DNA from: an uncultured Candidatus Melainabacteria bacterium
Lineage (GTDB): Bacteria > Cyanobacteriota > Vampirovibrionia > Gastranaerophilales > Gastranaerophilaceae
Direction of reading: 5' to 3'
Assembly: GCA_934754425.1 (NCBI GenBank)
Contig: CAKVIN010000004.1
Coordinates: 62,001 to 126,000 of the forward strand
Length of the DNA stretch: 64,000 bases
Positions 59,513-64,000 of the stretch are shown here, piece by piece. Below the pieces are notes generated by a model. It saw nothing but the letters and a program-made list of their open reading frames with translations, ran no database searches and had not been told where the DNA came from. Numbering within the stretch: position 1 is the first letter of the stretch; each line of letters begins with the position of its first letter. The position numbers were made by a program, and so were the translations under genes.

Positions 59513-61747
59513 ATGGAAGGAGCAATTCAAGAAAAAATAGATTATATTCTTAATATGCAAAATATTATTTCAAAAGTTTGTTCTGATGAAAAATTACTGT
59601 TTAAAACTATTAATAAATTAAAAGATAATCAAAATTATTTAAAGAAACTAGCAGAAGAATTGTACAAAGAATATCCCAAATATAATAATACGACAAAAAA
59701 TACAGGAACCCAAAAATTTTTACAAATGACTGTTGTCCAAATGCTATTAAAAGGTAAAAATATTGATAATAATACAATTGAAGAAATAAAAAGTAGTTAT
59801 GTTAATAATAAAGAATTTTTTAACGATTATTTTAATGAAAAAAAATATAGTAAAATTTTACAAGATATGTATAACTATTCAAAAAGTAATCCATTTGCCA
59901 ATTGGAAAAAACTTGCCAATATATTTAGAAGATTATTATATCTAAAGAAAGATTTTAATAAAGTTAATGAATATCTTAAAGATATTAGCAGTAACATAAT
60001 ATCAGATTGTGAATTTGATAACAAATCACTAAAGCAAAAAACAGATGGTTTTTTAGGAAATCAAGGTTATGGGCGAGATGTTCCTGTAATAGTATTTCAT
60101 GACAAAAAGTTTAAAAATCAAAAAGAGGCTATTCAAATTTGCTTACATTTTCAAAATAATGTTGTTGATACATATATTCAATCAGGGAAAGAAGATAACT
60201 ATTCTTTGAATGAATTTATTTCAAATACTAGTCAATATCAGCAACTAATTGAAGATATAAAAAATAGCAAAGAAGATTTTATTAAAAAAACGAATAATCG
60301 TTTAGGCAGTAAAGATGGCTTAAGCGATAAACAACAAATAGGAGAAGATAAGTCAATGCACAAAAATATTCCTTTAAATCAAATTTTATATGGTCCTCCT
60401 GGGACAGGTAAAACTTATAATACAGTTATAAAAGCAATCGAAATAATTAAACCAAATTATATTAAATACAATGAAAAAGGAAATGTTATTAATTACTCCG
60501 ATGTCAAAAAAGAATTTGATAAAGCAAAAGATAACCATCAAATTGAATTTGTAACATTCCATCAATCATATTCATACGAAGAATTCGTAGAGGGAATTAA
60601 ACCAGAAATAGATTGGGAAAATGACAAAGAAAACCAAGAACCAAATTCTAATGGAATCAGATATGTTGGTAAAAAGGGAATTTTTAGAAGAATATGTGAA
60701 AAAGCAAATGATAAACTGTATAAAAATTCTTCCGAAAACATTAATTTTAAAGAGATAATACACAGATTAGAGGATGAAATAAAAGATAATCCGTATATAC
60801 ATACAGCGAAAGGTAAAACCTTTGAGATAAAAGAGATTCAACAAAAAGAACAAAAAGTTAAATATTTATATGGAACAACAAAAACACAAAAGAATTTTGC
60901 TTTGGATAAAATGGAAGTGTTATTAAAGCAAGATAATAATTATGATAATGCAGATGCATTTTATAAAGATTATGCTCATGAATCTTATAGTGTAAGACAT
61001 TATCCTTATGCCTTTTATAATAACCTATTAAGAATAAAAAAAGACTTGTTAAAAGAAAAAGAAATTACCTCAGATAATAAACAAAAAATAAATTTAAATG
61101 CCGACAAATACGTTCTTATTATCGATGAAATCAATCGAGGTAATATATCTAAAATATTTGGTGAACTTATTACATTAATAGAAGAAGACAAAAGATTAGG
61201 TAAAGATAATGCAATAACAGTAACTTTACCATATTCTCAAGAAAAACATTTTGGAGTTCCGTCTAACTTATACATCATAGGTACAATGAATACTTCTGAC
61301 CGTTCAATTGCATCAATAGATATTGCATTAAGACGTCGTTTTAAATTCAAAGAAATGATGCCTGATAGTAATTTGGTTGCAGATTTTGGTATTGGATTTA
61401 ATACAACATTTGATGATTTGAACAACAAAATTAAGCTTTTATTGGATAGAGATCATCAAATTGGACACAGTTACTTTATAAATACAAAATATAATAACAA
61501 TAATGGAAATAATAATGTTGAAACCTTGAAAGATATATGGTTTAGTGAAATATTACCTTTATTAAATGAATATTTCTATTGTGATTGGGAAAAACTAAAA
61601 TTAATTGTTCCTGGATTTATAAGACTATTAGAAGTTCCACCTGCATTAAAAAGTGAATGCGATGATTCAATATACGAATTTAAAACTTTTGATGAAGTTT
61701 CAGATTTTGAAAAAGCTCTAAAACAAGAAAAATTTGAACAGGTATAA
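59513..61747 (+). CDS. mcrB: McrB-type AAA+ GTPase of a modification-dependent restriction system
   Basis: McrB is the GTP-driven motor of McrBC, which cuts DNA containing modified cytosines. The 744-residue protein has a unique N-terminal region (1-280) that should recognise the modification. The AAA+ motor follows, with Walker A ILYGPPGTGKTYNT (about residue 292), Walker B VLIIDEINRGNISKIFGE and the GTP-recognition NTSD in IGTMNTSDRSIASIDIALRR. The N-terminal region is not an obvious match to the E. coli McrB DNA-binding domain. A GAGGGGGG ribosome binding site precedes the ATG. mcrC follows after 2 bp. Confidence 0.9.
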   Translation: MEGAIQEKIDYILNMQNIISKVCSDEKLLFKTINKLKDNQNYLKKLAEELYKEYPKYNNTTKNTGTQKFLQMTVVQMLLKGKNIDNNTIEEIKSSYVNNKEFFNDYFNEKKYSKILQDMYNYSKSNPFANWKKLANIFRRLLYLKKDFNKVNEYLKDISSNIISDCEFDNKSLKQKTDGFLGNQGYGRDVPVIVFHDKKFKNQKEAIQICLHFQNNVVDTYIQSGKEDNYSLNEFISNTSQYQQLIEDIKNSKEDFIKKTNNRLGSKDGLSDKQQIGEDKSMHKNIPLNQILYGPPGTGKTYNTVIKAIEIIKPNYIKYNEKGNVINYSDVKKEFDKAKDNHQIEFVTFHQSYSYEEFVEGIKPEIDWENDKENQEPNSNGIRYVGKKGIFRRICEKANDKLYKNSSENINFKEIIHRLEDEIKDNPYIHTAKGKTFEIKEIQQKEQKVKYLYGTTKTQKNFALDKMEVLLKQDNNYDNADAFYKDYAHESYSVRHYPYAFYNNLLRIKKDLLKEKEITSDNKQKINLNADKYVLIIDEINRGNISKIFGELITLIEEDKRLGKDNAITVTLPYSQEKHFGVPSNLYIIGTMNTSDRSIASIDIALRRRFKFKEMMPDSNLVADFGIGFNTTFDDLNNKIKLLLDRDHQIGHSYFINTKYNNNNGNNNVETLKDIWFSEILPLLNEYFYCDWEKLKLIVPGFIRLLEVPPALKSECDDSIYEFKTFDEVSDFEKALKQEKFEQV

Positions 61748-61749
61748 CA

Positions 61750-63006
61750 ATGGCAGAACCTATTGTTGTCAAAGAATATTCTAAAAATATTAAAGTTAAA
61801 GATTGTGATTTAAGCAAATTACATCATTATTTGGTATGTCAACACTTAGATTCTGCTTTAAAAGTTACGCCTAGCGGTATAGAAACGACTTCTTGGGTTG
61901 GAGTTATAAAGTATAAAAATACACACTTCCAGATTCTGCCCAAATTGATATGCGACAATGACAAAAAAGAAAATATTTTAAAAAATTTGATTTTTATGCT
62001 TTCTTACACAAAAAAGTTAGATATAAAAACAAGTAATGAAGCAAGGCTTTCGACTGCCAAAAATCCATTTATTGAAATATTGATAAGAGAATATGCTAAA
62101 TCTCTTTTTGAATGTTTAAAACGCTTAACCCCTAAAAAATACATAAGAGAAGAAGATAACCTGAACTATTTAAAAGGAAAAATAAAATTTACTGAAAATA
62201 TTCGATATAACAATTCAAATCAGGCAAAATTCTATTGTGAATATGATGAATTTTCAGAAAATAATATTCTAAATCAGTTATTTTTGTTTGTTTCTACTTG
62301 CCTATACAATATTTCAAACGACAGTTATAACAAAAAAATTCTAAAATTTATAATAAATTACTATGCGGATGTCAAGTTAGTTCGTTTTGATAGATTTAAA
62401 GCAGAAAAAATAAAATTATCTCGTAACCAAGAATTATTCAAAAAGCCTTTCAACTTGGCAAAAATGTTTGTTGAAAAAACAAGTGTCGATTTATCTAAAA
62501 ACAAGTTTGAAAATATTACTCTAATTTGGGATATGAATAAGTTATTTGAAGAATTTGTTTTTGAAATAATGAAAAAATTTGAAGGTGAATTAGGATGTAA
62601 ACTTGTAGCACAAAAAGGAAGAAGATTATTAAAAAATGATACAAGCAAAAAAAGAAACACCTTTGTTGATATCATGGTTGAAAAAGGCGATGGAGAAGAA
62701 TTAGAAAGAATAGTTTTAGATACTAAATATAAAGAGTTTGTATCTTCTGATGATTTTTCTAATGCTGATGTATTTCAAGTTTCAACGTATTGCCTATTGC
62801 ATAATGCTTATCACGCAATTTTATTATATCCAAAATATGGCACTAACGGACCAGATAGAGATTTTGAGCTGAATATTGACGAAGAAATTAAAGAAAAATA
62901 TCAAATAGATTTTAAAACAATAAATTTACAATATGATTATATTGGAAAGAAAGAAAATTTAGAAAGCATAAAAGAAGATATCAAAAGGATCTTAAACGTA
63001 GCTTAA
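61750..63006 (+). CDS. mcrC: McrC-type nuclease subunit
   Basis: McrC stimulates McrB and supplies the PD-(D/E)xK nuclease. The 418-residue protein has the family N-terminal region (WVGVIKYKNTHFQILPKL). A helical middle follows (NPFIEILIREYAKSLFECL, YLKGKIKF). The C-terminal nuclease fold has FVDIMVEKGDGEELERIVLD followed by TKYKEF, giving the catalytic Asp and D-x-K. It lies 2 bp after mcrB, so the two are translated together. Confidence 0.9.
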   Translation: MAEPIVVKEYSKNIKVKDCDLSKLHHYLVCQHLDSALKVTPSGIETTSWVGVIKYKNTHFQILPKLICDNDKKENILKNLIFMLSYTKKLDIKTSNEARLSTAKNPFIEILIREYAKSLFECLKRLTPKKYIREEDNLNYLKGKIKFTENIRYNNSNQAKFYCEYDEFSENNILNQLFLFVSTCLYNISNDSYNKKILKFIINYYADVKLVRFDRFKAEKIKLSRNQELFKKPFNLAKMFVEKTSVDLSKNKFENITLIWDMNKLFEEFVFEIMKKFEGELGCKLVAQKGRRLLKNDTSKKRNTFVDIMVEKGDGEELERIVLDTKYKEFVSSDDFSNADVFQVSTYCLLHNAYHAILLYPKYGTNGPDRDFELNIDEEIKEKYQIDFKTINLQYDYIGKKENLESIKEDIKRILNVA

Positions 63007-63067
63007 AGCCTTTCAATATACCAATTACTATTTCTAAAGTGATTAAAATTCCAAGCAATTTAATTTT

Positions 63068-64000
63068 ATGTTATTATTTGCACAAATGGGAAATGTACAC
63101 AAAGAAATATTTTTAAAAGGCGAAAAACGAACAGATGATATCATAAGTTGCGTGAGAAGTGGTAGATTTTATAAAATTACTTTTAAAAGTCACAAAACAT
63201 ACACTTACAATTATTTCGATGTAAAAATTATTGAACCAAGTAAAGAAGAACTTTTTATAGACAATCGTTTAGACTATTTTAAAAGCATTGCAGATAAGAT
63301 TGGCCTTGAACACACGACAGGCAAAGGCTTGAAGTTCAATATTTTACTTAAAAATTATAGAATGATAGAAAAAGTAGTTCCTGAAACTATGCTATATAAT
63401 TTTTTAAAAGGAGAGCTGCCTGTTAAAGACAAAAAACAAGATAGTTGTCTAGGTGCATTTTTTAAAATTATAAAACCAATTAAAAATGAAGAAAAAGAAT
63501 TTACAATATTTCCTTTTGGATTTAATATTAGCCAAAAACAAGCAGTAAATAATGCACTGGATAATGACCTATCCATTATCGAAGGACCGCCCGGAACAGG
63601 GAAAACACAAACTGTTTTAAATATAATCGCAAATGCAGTTATACGAGGTGAGAGTATTGCTGTTGTTTCAAGCAATAATTCTGCGACAAAAAATATAATT
63701 GATAAGTTGAAAAAGTATGAGATAGATTATATTTCAGCATATTTGGGTAACACAGAAAACAAAGAAGAATTTATTAAATCACAATCGGCGGTACCTCAGA
63801 TGCAAGGTTGGAAGCTTGAGAATTCTACAATTAAAGAAATTCAAAAATCTTTAAAACAAAGATATAAAAACTTACAAGAAAAGTTAGAACAACAGAAGGA
63901 ATTATCTGTTCTTAAACAAGAATTATCTGCGTATGAAATAGAATATTCACATCATCTGAAATATATTGAACAATTTAATATAAAAGAAATTCCACAAGAT
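63068..64000 (+). CDS. Superfamily 1 helicase, N-terminal part (3' end outside window)
   Basis: The frame stays open to the window edge. The visible 311 residues have an N-terminal region with FKITFKSHKTYTYNYFDVKI-like strands. The helicase start follows: Q motif FNISQKQAVNNAL, Walker A IEGPPGTGKTQTVLNII (about 178-194) and motif Ia AVVSSNNSATKNI. A long coiled-coil insert comes next (LQEKLEQQKELSVLKQEL), as in DNA2/NAM7-like helicases of defence islands. ATG at 63086 is an alternative start. It lies 61 bp after mcrC and is probably part of the same island. Confidence 0.8.
   Translation, partial: MLLFAQMGNVHKEIFLKGEKRTDDIISCVRSGRFYKITFKSHKTYTYNYFDVKIIEPSKEELFIDNRLDYFKSIADKIGLEHTTGKGLKFNILLKNYRMIEKVVPETMLYNFLKGELPVKDKKQDSCLGAFFKIIKPIKNEEKEFTIFPFGFNISQKQAVNNALDNDLSIIEGPPGTGKTQTVLNIIANAVIRGESIAVVSSNNSATKNIIDKLKKYEIDYISAYLGNTENKEEFIKSQSAVPQMQGWKLENSTIKEIQKSLKQRYKNLQEKLEQQKELSVLKQELSAYEIEYSHHLKYIEQFNIKEIPQD

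Overview
The window is strongly AT-rich and mixes ordinary bacterial housekeeping genes with a large set of lineage-specific proteins. Several things suggest a gut-type, non-photosynthetic relative of the Cyanobacteria (Vampirovibrionia/Melainabacteria, order Gastranaerophilales): an anaerobic class III ribonucleotide reductase, a cyanobacterial-type glutamate-cysteine ligase, flagellar export genes without chemotaxis genes, no photosynthesis gene, and many proteins that begin with a short Asn-rich N-F-[QKS]-[GA] tag. This assignment is inference; no 16S rRNA or other marker in the window proves it.

Layout. 0-7 kb: the end of an AsmA-like protein, a LysM-radA operon, nrdD, and pyk, which shares a perfect bidirectional terminator with nrdD. 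7-14 kb: a bacterial calpain-like protease with EF-hand-like loops, malQ with a duplicated 3' fragment, a PBECR-type nuclease-like protein, an unannotated small RNA with a textbook promoter, and several apparently leaderless genes. 14-18.5 kb: an AICAR-transformylase-like protein lacking its catalytic Lys-His, PBP1A, a Fic protein and a Cys-cluster protein. 18.4-25 kb: one leftward operon with a TPR protein, a diguanylate cyclase, tsaE, tsaB, a response regulator and a histidine kinase. 25-34.5 kb: lineage-specific proteins, two PlsC acyltransferases, a RelA/SpoT-fold protein, gshA, ksgA, and two divergent ketosynthase genes around one symmetric promoter.

34.6-42.9 kb: tRNA-Ala(TGC) with a duplicated 3' end, a repeat protein, a decayed phage-type lysozyme, and a flagellar export block (a two-SpoA FliM/FliN-type protein, fliO, fliP, fliQ, fliR). 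An ORF6N gene carrying a copy of the fliQ start, and a small secreted protein, interrupt this block. Most gaps hold hairpins built of 7-8 bp tandem units. 43-46 kb: a PgeF-type protein, a Crp/Fnr regulator, two hydrophobic micro-ORFs each with a consensus ribosome binding site and hairpin, and a BadF-type ASKHA protein.

46.3-58.7 kb is the most unusual part. A triple-AAA+ ATPase is followed by five proteins sharing one C-terminal domain of about 100 residues, joined to different N-terminal parts (ankyrin repeats, transmembrane segments). A small tagged protein lies among them and a radical SAM protein precedes the last. Nearly all carry the N-F-x-G tag. This is the best candidate for an undescribed system. 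59-64 kb is a defence-like island: a DUF4186 protein, McrB, McrC, and the start of a superfamily 1 helicase cut by the window edge.
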